A DNA stretch of 64,000 nucleotides, from the NCBI RefSeq assembly GCF_000715075.1, contig NC_134082.1:194483948-194547947 (forward strand), in the 5' to 3' direction. A model generated the notes under the pieces. It ran no database searches. It was given only the letters and a program-made list of their open reading frames with translations, and was not told the origin of the DNA. This document shows, piece by piece, positions 9,909 through 21,516 of the stretch (position 1 is the stretch's first letter; the number at the start of each line of letters is the position of its first letter). Source of the stretch: Nicotiana tabacum (lineage: Eukaryota > Streptophyta > Magnoliopsida > Solanales > Solanaceae). A program made the position numbers and the translations under genes.

Positions 9909-12836
9909 TTGCATTTTCCTATCCCTCCACCCCTACACTATTCTCCCTGCACCAGAACTCCCCACATGCACACCACCAAGCCCACAGATCGGAGCAACAA
10001 TGAATCCCTGCTAACTTCCACTTCTATGGACGTAGATACGACCCAGGCACTAACCAGAAGGGAAGGAAATGGTGACAATGCAACTTCAGAAGTTTCATAC
10101 CAGCAGAACCCAAGAATCATCATGGGAACAGGAGAGTGTTCCTTCTTGAACAAACTTACATGCAATACCCCAAGTCAATAGGACATGAACCACATTCTGG
10201 TCCAAAGTAACGTGGGTTCCCTTGACCCCTCAGATGAGAGCGAAAATCTCTTTGCCTCAGATGAGGTGGAGAACGTCCTTGAGTCGGATAATTTCATCCC
10301 TATCACTTCCAGTAATAAGGAGAGAATGTACAAAAACTGGTCAAATGCCCTTATTATAAAATTTTTTGGAAGAAGAGTAAGATACTTATTCCTTTAAGGG
10401 AAACTCCAGGCCATATGGAAACCTTCGGAACAAATATCGCTAATAGATCTTGGAAATGACTACTACTTAGTTAAATTTAACAAAAGAGAGAACTATGACA
10501 AAGCCTTGCATGAGGGACCATGGTTCATAGGAAACCAATACCTCACAATAAGGAAATGAGAGCCCATATTTGTGGCCTCAGAAGCCTCCCTAACTTACTC
10601 GACGATTTGGACTAGGCTCCCAGAACTCCCTACGGAGTTTTATGACTTCGAGATTCTAGAAAAGATAGGAAACAAGCTAAGACAACTAATTCACATAGAC
10701 GCATGCACTTCATCGGCACTAAGAGGAAAATATGCTAGGTTTGTATCCTAGTCCCGATTGAGAAACCCCTAAAAAACCATGTTATACTGGGCAAACATTA
10801 CAAAAAAATAGAGTACGAGGGATTTAACCTACTATGTACAAATTGTGGGAAACTAGCACATGTACTTAGAAGCTGCCCTAACCAACCTAAGACGGAGGAC
10901 CAAAACAAAAACAACCAAGACATTAAAACACAAGAAATCCACTCCCTAACTAAAGAAATTGAGCAATGGACGATAGTATTTCACCATAAAAAAATAGGAA
11001 GGAGAGAAAAAGATGTTGGAAGCCATAACAAACAAAGACCAAACCAATCCAACCCCAAAACCAATACCCAAAACAAAAACCATGGAGCTGGGAAAACGAC
11101 AACAAGCTTTTGAAATCCAAAAAACCACGGGAATAGCACCAACCCAGTAACACCATCATCGAACATGGAGGGCAATGAATTGCCACAGAACCAACGTAAA
11201 GACCAGCTGGACACTAAGGCCTCCAGTAAATCCCACATAATACCCACTGGATAAACAACAAGGCCTTGACACACTCAATACACAAGTCGGCGCCCATTTA
11301 ATGCACAACAGAGACATCATAGCAAGTACCTCCCAAGGGAACCACCCAACCAGCCCAAATAATCAAAGCCCCCCACAAAAACCAACGGACAACAACAACA
11401 ATAGCATCCCGCTAGGCAACAAGAACCAAAACCAATTAGGCTTATTAATGAACAATTTACCAAGACACATTAATACTATTAAAGAACCTACAACCTCGTT
11501 TATTAACTCCATAGCATGCCAAAATAAATTTGAAACCCTTATGATACAATCCAATAATGAACCCCCCTTTGCCTAGAACACCACACCGGTCAACTTACCC
11601 AAAGCACAAGATATGGACGTTATGGAGATCTAACATGACCCTAACAATACGACAGCCTTAAGGAATATCCAATCACCATTAAATACACCCTTGGAAAATA
11701 TACCTAGTCCATCACAAACGGTACAAGAAACCTTAGACATGACAACCAATCAATTCATCATTAATGAGCAAGATCTGATAATGGAAGATCCTAAGACCCT
11801 AAACCTAGCTACACCCAAGAACAGGACCACTCCCCACAATTTAAACAAGCCAAAACCTTGCATGAGCCATAACATTACCCCAGGCAATACTGAGTTAACT
11901 AACAACAAAAATGCCAAGGCTCCCTACGAACAATCACCACAGGAGATACTTTAGGGCAAGGAGATATGTGTGGATAAGGGAGCAACATCAATCTCCCACC
12001 CCAATGCAAACTGCCCCTCCCATGCAAATGAATCAAAACCCCATCGTGTTCACAACCCCTCCACTCCCACCGAACCATATTCCTCAATCATGGCTGGAAT
12101 ATGGCCTCATGGGACATGCACTGAGCATGAACCTCCAACTCAATGGCCAAAACATAACAATCCAAATAGAAAATCCAACGTACCTGGCGTAAATAATAAC
12201 GGGGGGAGGGGGGCTCCGAATTGGAATGGACAACATTGCCATGAACCCATGGCTGGTCACACCCATGCAATAAACACCACCAACATACCCCCCTTTCAAC
12301 CCAGTGAGCTCCAACCTCTGGAACTCCCAGAACCAGTACCCTCAACCCACACCAAACTCAACCAACTTGAACCTCCCACTCTTCCACAATCTGAGCCAAA
12401 CACTAAACCCAAACCCTTTCTACTACAATGGAAACCCTCCCCAGACCCAAACAATAGTCCCCATAACGCGGGAAAACCAAGCATGGCAGTTCCCACAGCA
12501 AGCAACAACTCAAAAGGAGAATCCAGTATTGACTCCCAACCCGATCCCCTTCAACAAAAACAACAATGCTCAGATGGAGCACAACAATCAGAACAACTCA
12601 ACCTAACAGATGGAAGAAGAGGATGAAGAGGACGGAATATCAACAACAACAAGAGTGGAATATGGAATTCTAAGAAACCCAAAAACACTAGCGTTCAAGG
12701 AAAGAAGAGAAAAAATGTTCATCTTACATTTCCCACAGGAATTGAGGAAATTCTCCTTGAACATCAGAATGTTATCGGCACCAACCCTATTCAAATACGG
12801 GGTGGTGATGGTTCCAACCATGTACACCCATTTCTA
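9909..12836 (+). pseudogene. LINE ORF1: DUF4283-type domain, CCHC knuckle, Pro/Asn-rich tail
   Basis: ORF1 proteins of plant L1 elements bind the element RNA. A start candidate at 9,909 opens a Ser/Thr-rich leader. At about 10,330-10,730 a DUF4283-like domain is readable across frames (NDYYLVKFNKRENYDKALHE, PWFIGNQYLTIRK). At about 10,830-10,880 a zinc knuckle is visible: C-T-N-C-G-K-L-A-H-V-L-R-S-C, that is C-x2-C-x4-H-x4-C. From about 10,900 to 12,600 the sequence is strikingly A/C-rich on this strand and encodes Pro/Asn/Gln/Thr-rich low-complexity protein. An acidic piece follows (MEEEDEEDGIS). Stops and frameshifts break it at many points; it cannot give a single protein. Confidence 0.8.
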
Positions 12837-12852
12837 GGCCAATGCTGCTCAA

Positions 12853-15800
12853 ATGACCCAGCCAGGAACACAGAACATGCATAGCTTGAACCACAGCCAG
12901 GGGGAGAGCTCGTACACCAGGAATAACTCAATAACTGTCATCATCTGGAACTGCAGGGGAGCAGGAAATGCTGACTTTCATAGGGCCTTTTGGTCCATGC
13001 TGGATTACAATAGGCCAGTTCTGGTGGCACTGCTGGAAACAAGAATGGAGGACACCATACACTCAGGAGTGATTTGGCTTCGACAACCTAATTCAGGTTG
13101 CTTCACAAGGCAACTCAGGAGGTATTGCAATCATGTGGAAAAATGGAGACATCATTGTTGATCAAATTGGCTCCATAGATCAGGAGGTTTACGCCATGAT
13201 AAAGGTACCTAATAACTCTAAACCATGGCTTATCTCTATTATTTACGCTAGCAGTCTTTTAGAAGAAAGACTAATATTATGGGAAAACCTAAAAATAGTC
13301 GCAAATAATTTTAAAGGACTATGGCTTGTTACAGGTGACTTCAACGAAGTCACTAGAGCTTCAGAAAAATTTGGAGGTTTGCCAGTTAACAGTAGGAAGA
13401 ATCACAGAATTCCTCAACTGCCTTGGTCACTGTGGGTTAATAGACCTAGGGTTTAAAGAGTCTAAATTCACATAGACAAATAAAAGGAAAAAAAATAATT
13501 TCCTAATTATGGAAAGACTAGATAGATGCGTAGCAAACCCGGAATGGATCAATATATTTCAAGAAGCTCACGTCACATACTTAACGCGCACTCATTCAGA
13601 TTACTGCCCCCTAAGACTAGACCTCACAAAGAACTTTGGTAGAAGTGGGACCATTTTTAGAATTGAATCCATGTGGATATCCCACTCCACTTTTAAGCCC
13701 ATGGTTAAAGAAACTTGGAATAATCAAGAAAATATTACCAATGCTATTAAAAATTTAACTGAAAAAGTAACGGACTGGAACAAAAACACTTTTGGCAATA
13801 TCTTTAAAAAAAGGAAAGTCATGGCTAGATTAGAAGGTATCCAAAGATCATGCAATTATCCTAACAGCCAGTTCCTAATTGACCTAGAAACGAACCTATT
13901 GGAAGAATATAAGAGTATCCTCAGATTAGAAGAAGATTTCTGGAAACTTAAATCCAGAGTCCAGTGTCTCTAAGAGGGGGATGCAAATACAAAAAATTTT
14001 CACACTACTACCATGCATAGGAGAAGAAAAAATAGGATCCTAAGCCTCAAAGACGAAGGGAGGAATTGGTATTATAACCCCAAAGATATTAATAAGCTTA
14101 TTATTAAAAACTTCCTTGACCTCTACACAACCAAGCAAGAGATGTCCTACAAGGAAAATACATATATGTCCTACTACGCTACTATTAAAGAGTCACAGGA
14201 ATATGACCTATGCCTAACCCCTAATGAGAAAGAGATTAAGCAAGCACTCAACTCATTCAAACCTCTTAAAGCGCGGGGGCCGAATGGCCTGCATCTCTTT
14301 TTCTATCAAAAATATTGGAATGAGACGAAAAATCAACTCATAGACTTCGTCATTAGTACCTTTGAAAATAGAAAAATGATAGAAACTATGAACAAAACCT
14401 ATATATGTCTCATCCCTAAGTGCCAAAATGCTGAGACAATTAAACAGTATAGACTCATTAGCTTGTGCAACACAACCTACAAGGTTGTCACAAAAATATA
14501 GTAGCCTCTTCTTCCCAATATCATCCACCTTACTCAAACTAGTTTTATAAAAGGGAGAAGAGCTTCCGACAATGCTATCATCGTTCAAGAAGTCCTAAAC
14601 CACTTCAAAGGTACAAAAGGTAAAAAAAGCCAAAATGATGATTAAAATAGACCTAGAAAAAATATTTACAAATTAGAGTGGTCCTTCGTTAGGTTCTCGC
14701 TTAAATCTTTAAACTTTCCTAATAACCTAATAGACATCATTATGTCCTGTATCTCTACCACCTCGACCTCTATCCTTATTAACGGCTCATGCACTGACTA
14801 CTTCACACCCTCTAGAGGCATAAGGCAAGGGAACTCCTTATCCCTATACCTCTTTATTATCTGCATGGAAATGCTCTCGAGGCTCATTAACCATGAGATC
14901 GCCTGCTGCAGGTGGGACCCTATTAAAATATCCGCCAAGGGACCTTTTATATCCCACCTTTTCTTAGCGGATGACCTAGTGTTAATGATGGATGCCAATC
15001 AGAAAAACTACAACTCCCTCGTTGATACCCTAAACAAATTTTGCAATATATCAGGACAAACTATTAATTTCAATAAATCTAGAATCCTTTTTTCCAACAA
15101 TACTCCCCAGGACATTAAAAATCACATTAGCGAGAGCCTGGCTATGAAGCAAGCAACCAACTTTGGCAAATATCTGGGATTTCCTATGATAAATCACAGG
15201 ATAACCAGCAAATATTTTCAATTCATTATAGATGGTCTCAATAATAGGCTGCAAGGATGGAAAACGAATTTTTTTAACATGAGGGGTAGAACCACTTTGA
15301 TAAAAACCACCCTAGCAACAATTCTCAACCACATCATGCAAATCTATAGTCTCCCAAAAATCACTACCAATAAGATTGATGCTATTCAAAGGAGCTTCTT
15401 GTGAGGAAGCACAAACAAAAAGAAAAAAATGCCACCTTATTAAATGGGATATAGTTACCAAAACAAAAAAGAAGGGAGGATTGGGGTTATATAAATCCTA
15501 GTGGAAAAATTCCTCCTTTAAAGCAGCATTGGCTTGGAGATATTCTAAAGATAAAAAATTCTTATGGGCTCAAGTCCTCCATAAAAAGTATGATACAAAA
15601 TATAAATTGACTAACAGAACTTATAAAAAAGAGAGGGGTTCTCATATATGGAAGAATATAGTAGAAGGGACAGAAATTTGTAACAAAGGGATGCAATGGA
15701 TAACAGGGGATGGGAAAGCCATTAACATATGGGATGATAAATGGATAAATAATGCTGAACCTCTGAGGAGCCTCATTCAGGGGCCACTAACGAGGAATGG

Positions 15801-16981
15801 GGAAAATCTCAATCTTTCTTCTATCATAGCTAATGGTGCCATAAATTTGAATACCATTTCATTTGATCTGCCTAACGGCATAAAGCAAAAAGTTCACAAC
15901 ACTTATATTAAGCAGGGTCGTCCATCTAGGGATAAGCCCAGCTAGAACACTCTAAATCATAACTCCTTCTCCACCAAAGCAACTTATGAGCTCATCGCCC
16001 ACCCCCAAGAACACACGAAAAACAACTCAGACTTTGGATGGATATGGAAAGTCCCAACAATAAATAAGATAAAATCCTTCCTTTGGCTTGTAGCCCATAA
16101 AAATCTTTCCACCACCCTTATGCTTTTCAAAAGACACATGAGCGATACAGATATGTGTAGTATTTGTCACAAAGAGAGGGAGGACATAGAGCACATCTTC
16201 TTCAAATGTACGTACTCCAAGCATATATGGGAAGAAATTACAATCATAACTTCCAACACCTTGGCACCAATACTTATATCATTCCCTCATGGCTAAAGAA
16301 ACAAATTAACTCTAAAGGCATGTTTAATGATCTCATTAGCTGGAGGGATGCCCTTCCTTTCATTCTCTGGCACTTATGGTTAGCTAGAAGCGAAATTCTC
16401 TTCAATAAGAATAATAACCCCCCGCTAGCGAACCACATCATCAGTAAAACAATAGAGTTCAAATTCGTGACAGAAACCATCCACACTAAACCATTAGACA
16501 AACGCATTTCCTTCATCAAATGGGATCCCCCCGATCCCAATTTTATCAAACTCAACATAAACGGTTCATGCATGGGAAAGCCAAGAAAGAGGGGATTGGG
16601 GGAGTATTCAGAGACAACAATGCCAACTGGATCCTTGGGTTCAACATGCCCATACCTCATGCCACCAATATCTACATGTAAGCTCTAGCCTTCCTTCATG
16701 GAGTAAAATTGGCCAAAGAGAAAAGAATGCAACACTTAACCATCGAATCGGACTGTAAAGAATTAATTAAATTGATGAATAACAATGACGGATATTATCA
16801 AAATTTGGTTGATGATTGCAGAGGGCTATTACAGGAGATGGAGGATCCATCGCTGAAGCACATCTTTAGGGAGGCAAATGAAGTAGCAGACAAGCTGGCT
16901 AAGAAAGGGAGCAACTCTGAAGTTTTTGGGAATTTAAACTTGTTTTTATTATCCACCTTCTTTTGTTGTATCTTCTTTTGA
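12853..16981 (+). pseudogene. LINE ORF2: AP-endonuclease, reverse transcriptase, zf-RVT, RNase H
   Basis: ORF2 nicks DNA and copies the element RNA. Endonuclease at about 12,940-13,620: IIWNCRGAGN, ALLETRM, VTGDFNEV and HSDYCPLRLD mark the usual four blocks, split by two frameshifts near 13,100 and 13,410. RT at about 14,190-15,400: ICLIPKCQNAETIKQYR, SILINGSCTDYF, RGIRQGN. The catalytic box at about 14,961-14,975 reads FLADD instead of FADD. zf-RVT at about 16,030-16,220 (MCSICHKEREDIEHIFFKC). RNase H at about 16,530-16,930: the first acid is Asn (LNINGSC), and the end motif EANEVADKLAKKG is intact. Stops at about 14,500, 14,645 and 15,402 plus frameshifts make it dead. Confidence 0.9.
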
Positions 16982-17082
16982 AAGAGACAAAGCAAGCACC
17001 ATGTCGCCGAGAATTGTCCATATTTGTAATGACGCTTAATTATTAATGTATGTCTTTCATTACCAAAAAAAAAAAGAAAAAA

Positions 17083-17093
17083 AATCTCAAAAT
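17083..17093. repeat. Target-site duplication of the full-length LINE, right copy
   Basis: AATCTCAAAAT, the same 11 bases as 9,828-9,838, directly after the A-rich tail. Confidence 0.85.
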
Positions 17094-17130
17094 GATTTTT
17101 TGAAATAAATCATTTTTTTCTTTTTCCCCC

Positions 17131-17141
17131 TATATATATAT
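17131..17141 (+). promoter_or_regulatory. TATA box of the XTH gene
   Basis: CCCCCTATATATATATGCC is a strong plant TATA box about 190 bp upstream of the XTH start codon, so transcription would begin near 17,160-17,170. Only about 50 bp of host promoter sequence separates it from the LINE inserted upstream; any further control region is now beyond 9,839. Confidence 0.75.
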
Positions 17142-17332
17142 GCCTCAGCCTTATTTCGTCTCTCGAGGTTAAAAGATAAGAGTAATAAAAATGAGCAAGA
17201 ATCTCATTTCCATTTCTGCCCTTAGGTAACAAACCGCGTATAATTAATAAAACGTCGTGTTTCCTAAAGGATCCAGCTGAGAAGCCTTTCTTTTCTCACT
17301 TCTCAATTGATCGAGCTTCATTCAGAAAAACC

Positions 17333-18807
17333 ATGGAGAGAAATGCTTCTTCAATGGCTGATCTTTTCTTCACTGCAGCACTAATGGCTGCACTCTTTTC
17401 ATCCTCACATGCTGAACTCATCAAAGGTGCATTTGAAAACAACTTTAGTAAAAGTTGTCCTGGTACACATTTCAAGACTTCTCAAGATGGACAGATCTGG
17501 TATCTCACCTTAGACCAAATATCAGGTGATTAAAAAAAACCCAAGAATTCTAATGCATATCATTTCTTACATTCTTTTTTCTTTTCTTAACATATGAATA
17601 TTCATGTTCTTGGTATACAGATTGTGGGTTTATTACTAAGCAGAGTTATAGATTTGGTTGGTTTAGCACAAAGTTGAAATTAGTAGGAGGTGACTCTGCT
17701 GGTGTTGTGACAGCCTTTTATGTAAGTTCAGAAAATTTGTGCATGAAATGACAAATCAATAGTACTATATACAAATGGGTGTAATGGGGATTTTAATTTA
17801 TATTGGGTGCAGATGTGTTCGGAAGTGGAGGCAGGGCCATTGAGAGATGAGATAGATTTTGAGTTCTTGGGAAACAGAACAGGACAACCTTATCTTATTC
17901 AAACCAATGTGTACAATAATGGCAGTGGTGGACGTGAGATGAGGCATCTTCTTTGGTTTGATCCCACTCAAGACTTCCATACCTATTCCATTCTTTGGAA
18001 CTCTCACCAAATTGTGTAAGTCCTTTTCTCACTTCTAGGTAGTTTTTGTTTTTTTCTCTCTATTTAACCTTATATTGTCTGTTTTTCACCAATCCCGCAA
18101 AGTTTTCCTCAAAAGTCCTCACACTATTAAGAAATCCCTATAGAGTATCTTAATTCTGATGACATCGCTCGGCGGTAAATTTTGTTTCACTAATCACATA
18201 AGGGTACCACAATTCTATGGTAACAATTTTTTTGGAAAATGCTTACTTTAGAACAAATTGATTGATGAGAGAACTATCATTTTAAATTACAATTAACGTC
18301 AAGAATCTCATGAAAATGGATTTGTACATAACTTGATGGATCTAGAAGATTCAAATAATTAAGCATAATTGGCTTGAGATTGATCAAAATTCTTTTAAAT
18401 GCAGGTTTTTTGTTGATAAGGTTCCGATAAGGGTATACAAGAACGCGAATCACACGAACAATTTTTTTCCAGCTGAGAGGCCAATGTACGTGTTTTCTAG
18501 CATATGGAATGCAGATAATTGGGCTACTAGAGGAGGATTGGACAAGATAAACTGGACAAGTGCACCATTTATAGCAAGTTATAAGGATTTTATTTTAGAT
18601 GCTTGTCAATGGAAAGATCCTTTCCCTGCTTGTGTTTCCACCACTACACAGCATTGGTGGGATCAATATAATGCTTGGCACCTATCAAGTAAACAGAAGA
18701 TTGATTATGCTTGGGTGCAGAGAAACTTTGTAGTTTATGATTATTGCCAGGATAGTGTGAGAAACCGTTATAAGCCCCAAGAGTGTTGGTTAAGTGCATT
18801 GGACTAA
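17333..18807 (+). CDS. Xyloglucan endotransglucosylase/hydrolase, XTH8-like (4 exons)
   Basis: This GH16 cell-wall enzyme cuts and rejoins xyloglucan chains in the apoplast. The exons I infer are 17,333-17,525, 17,621-17,721, 17,813-18,015 and 18,405-18,807. All introns are GT-AG and the joins keep frame, giving 299 residues, normal for the family. The start has a good context (A at -3, G at +4). Residues 1-27 form a signal peptide ending SSSHA. The catalytic motif DEIDFEFLG begins at residue 110; E111 is the nucleophile and E115 the acid/base. The usual N-glycosylation site NRT follows at 119-121. The C-terminal XTH domain has its four cysteines ([11 protein letters not shown] and DYCQDSV...QECW). 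[15 protein letters not shown] and CSEVEAGP resemble Arabidopsis XTH8, from memory. No disruption is visible, so it is probably functional unless the upstream LINE has altered expression. Confidence 0.93.
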
Positions 18808-20022
18808 TATTAAAGATAGATAAGACTCTTTTGAGAGAGGAAAATTATAGTATTGTAATCTTGATTTTGAGTGTATATATTGGACTCTCTCCTACTAATT
18901 TGGGATTGAGCCATAATAGATCGATTGATCAATCGATATTGATATATTATATTTCATCTATTCAAAAAAGAATGACAATACTACTCTTGGGAAGCGAAAG
19001 GGTTTTTTGCTATATTCATAATTAATGTTTAAAGATAGTTTTAATATTCAAGGAAGTTAAAATATCGATTTTGAAGTAGCATCTCGTAAGTTTTTGAAAG
19101 AGTCTGTACAGGAGTATTGCCATGTTATATACAACAAATTAGATGCGTTGAGATTCCTACTTTGGATCATGCCATTTTCTAAAGAAGGATAACGTATTTT
19201 GCCAGAAGATCCAAGATGAACTTGTAGGGGGGGGGGGGGGGCAGAATATGTAAATAACAGAATTTCAATTTTGAAATTTTAAAATGAGATTGAGTTCTAT
19301 TTGTTCGCGTAAGCGGTGTATTTGTAGCCTTATACTTGGAATTTTGGTCGAGAATGTATTCAATAACTTTTGCTTCTCCTTGTGCAAGAGTTGAAAGTTG
19401 AAAGTTTAAATTCTTGGTTCAATTCTAACAGGACTATTGTTCTGTGTGACGAAGATCTCAAGCGTAAAATTGATGAGTACTGTATTGCACATTTATAACT
19501 TGTGAGATGAAGTGATGAGTTTCAAGAGACTTGTCACATGGCATTAAGATAACCAAAAGTTCTGTATAAATTTAATGACAGGGACATCTCACCTACCTAG
19601 ATAATGATTTCAGTACTACAAATGATCTTTCTGACTTGAAATAATCAATTCATCGAGCCCGTATTTGTACACTCTGTTGAGATAATAAAACATGCCACCT
19701 CAATGTGGATGTTTGTTTTAAAAGTAATTTTGCTGTTATTACATAGGCAGATGGTGAGGGAAAAAATTAAGGGGAGGTATCTTTTAGAAAATCAAACATC
19801 AATCTAAGGGTAGATTTGAGGAGCCCCCAAAGTGAGTTGCTATTATTTCCTAACTTGTTTCTTCTGAATATCATCATAATTTTGGGGAGGGGAGGACCAT
19901 ACAATTTACTCATTTGTCGCCATCTCATGTTCTCTCCGTACAAACAGGAGACAGTTCCTTGTGATGGATTTAGAGGAAGAGGAACATGACATGTATGGGC
20001 CTAGAATAGGACGTAAGTGTCA
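18808..20022. other. XTH 3' flank and intergenic DNA
   Basis: This holds the XTH 3' untranslated region (end not placed) and AT-rich spacer. A run of about 16 G lies near 19,228-19,243. I see no second gene. Small ORFs here are not supported. Confidence 0.5.
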
Positions 20023-20031
20023 AGTATGGGC
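20023..20031. repeat. 9-bp target-site duplication, left copy
   Basis: AGTATGGGC matches 21,067-21,075 across the Mutator-like element. Confidence 0.8.
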
Positions 20032-20137
20032 GTAAAAATTGCACGAGACATCTTATTTGGTCGCCCCCATTTAATCTATCTCTATTTTTTTAAAAAGTTT
20101 TAATTTGTACCCACTTTTTAAACAATTTCATCCCATT

Positions 20138-20220
20138 TCTCCTCCTCCTCCTCCTCCTCTTTCTTCTTCTTCTTCTTCTTCTTCTTCTTCTTCTTCTTCT
20201 TCTTCTTCTTCTTCTTCTTC
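20138..20220. repeat. Microsatellite (TCC)n then (TTC)20
   Basis: About seven TCC units followed by an uninterrupted run of 20 TTC units, then TGCTGCTG. It lies inside the Mutator-like element, is fully polypyrimidine on this strand, and is likely length-polymorphic. Confidence 0.95.
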
Positions 20221-20489
20221 TGCTGCTGTTGGTGCTGCTATGAAACTTCAGTTAATGAGATGATTGTCATAAATATGTTTATCAGATAATTTAAAAACAA
20301 ATTATAAATAATTACGTAAGTTAGTAGATAATAATTTGTGAATATTTCCACGTAATTATGTTCTTTTCACATTTATTGTTTCCAAAATTTATGATTTAGA
20401 TAATGTTGACAATCTGATTATTTTATAGTAGTAATACACTATGAAAGAATAAGGTGATTATTTATCTAGTATGTTAGAAAGCTTTTTCA

Positions 20490-20960
20490 AAAACTTCAGC
20501 TTATATAGTGCTGAAGTATTTACAAATAAACAAAATAATTTCAGCATCTTCTGCTGAAGTTTTTGAAAAAGCTTTATGACAAAACTAATGAATCTAGGAC
20601 AAAAAAAGGGCTGAATTTTTTACAAATGAACTAAATAACTTCAACATCTTCTGCTGAAGTTTTTGAAAAAGCTTATCCAGGACAAAAAAAACTTCAGCTT
20701 ATTTAGTACTGAAGTTTTTACAAATGAACTAAATAATTTCAGCATCTTCTGCTGAAGTTTTTTAAAAAGTTTTATGACAAAACTAATGAATCCAGGACAA
20801 AAAAACCTCAGCTATTTTAGTGCTGAAGTTTTTACAAATGAACTAAATCACTTCAGCATCTTATCCAGGACAAAAAAACTTCAGCGTGTTGCCTTTGCTA
20901 CTTCAGGCCCGTCTACTAGAATGCTGAAGTTTTGCGTGATTGCCTTTGCTACTTCAGCCC
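20490..20960. repeat. Array of about 110-bp units built from ACTTCAGC/GCTGAAGT hairpins
   Basis: ACTTCAGC (or variants) and its exact complement GCTGAAGT alternate many times, separated by TTATTTAGT, TTTTTACAAATGAACTAAAT and TTTGAAAAAGCTT segments; CCAGGACAAAAAA recurs four times. Each ACTTCAGC...GCTGAAGT pair can fold. Short frames here are by-products. Confidence 0.8.
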
Positions 20961-21066
20961 CGTATGCTAAAGTTATGGGAAAAAGTGGGTACGCTTGCAA
21001 TTTTTTTTACAAAGCGGGCATAAGTTAAAACGTGACCCAAAAAGCGGGTATAGATGCAAATCCCCC

Positions 21067-21075
21067 AGTATGGGC
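21067..21075. repeat. 9-bp target-site duplication, right copy
   Basis: AGTATGGGC, same as 20,023-20,031. Confidence 0.8.
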
Positions 21076-21437
21076 CTCTAGATATCTATGCTAAAAGCTC
21101 CGTACTTAGGGATTTTGGCATGTTGTGACAACCTACCCATATAATTAACCGAAAAAGACTAGTCATAGATATTGACATCAAGTAGCCAATAAATGTATAT
21201 TACACGAATAATGTATATATATAATTTTTTCTTTTTTTTACTTTTTGTGTATATATTAAAATTTTATTTTTCTTCTTTGTATATCTAAAATATGAAATTA
21301 TAAATATAGTTTAAATCTAAGTGTATAACACAAAAATAATTGTGTTGTTTGTATATCACTATGTATAACATATGTATATCACAACTTTTTTTTCTTCTTT
21401 GTGTATATCAACATGTATATTAAAATTTTATTTTCTT

Positions 21438-21440
<3 letters not shown>
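21076..21440. other. AT-rich spacer
   Basis: It contains repeated GTATATCA/TGTATATAT words and no coding sequence. Nothing further can be supported. Confidence 0.4.
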
Positions 21441-21486
<46 letters not shown>

Positions 21487-21516
21487 ACGACCCTGATTTA
21501 TATATATATATATATA
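21441..21516. repeat. (TA)n microsatellite containing a duplicated LTR tip
   Basis: About 20 TA units are followed by TGTCACGACCCTGATTT (21,483-21,499), another TA run, and then the true LTR edge with the same 17 bases (21,517 onward). It looks like a slip or unequal exchange in TA DNA that copied the end of the chromovirus LTR. Confidence 0.85.

Larger units (their letters stand above)
9839..17082 (+). mobile_element. Full-length but decayed L1-type LINE, 7.2 kb
   Basis: The element has a 5' untranslated region with a GA repeat, ORF1 (gag-like), ORF2 (endonuclease, RT, zf-RVT, RNase H), a short 3' region and an A-rich tail (17,065-17,084, interrupted by one G). An 11-bp duplication, AATCTCAAAAT, lies before base 9,839 and after the tail. 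This fits a complete target-primed insertion rather than the common 5'-truncated copy. Both ORFs contain several frameshifts and stops, so it is inactive. Its 3' end lies about 50 bp upstream of the XTH TATA box, in the same direction as that gene. Confidence 0.92.
20032..21066. mobile_element. Non-autonomous Mutator-like element (MULE-type MITE), 1.0 kb
   Basis: A perfect 9-bp duplication, AGTATGGGC, flanks a 1,035-bp segment. Nine bases is the usual duplication size of Mutator-like elements. The ends are weakly inverted: GTAAAAATTGCAC at the left and, read inward, GGGGGATTTGCATC at the right. The left part carries TATTTGGTCGCCCCC and TTGTACCCACTTTTTAAACA; the right part carries AAAAAGTGGGTACGCTTGCA and AAAAAGCGGGTATAGATGCA, which are approximately inverse to it. 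Inside are a CTC/CTT microsatellite and an array of ACTTCAGC/GCTGAAGT hairpins. There is no transposase. Confidence 0.72.

Noticed and set aside
18783..19025. 80-codon frame overlapping the XTH stop
   Set aside because: It is in another frame, starts inside the last XTH exon and continues in the 3' untranslated region; no domain.
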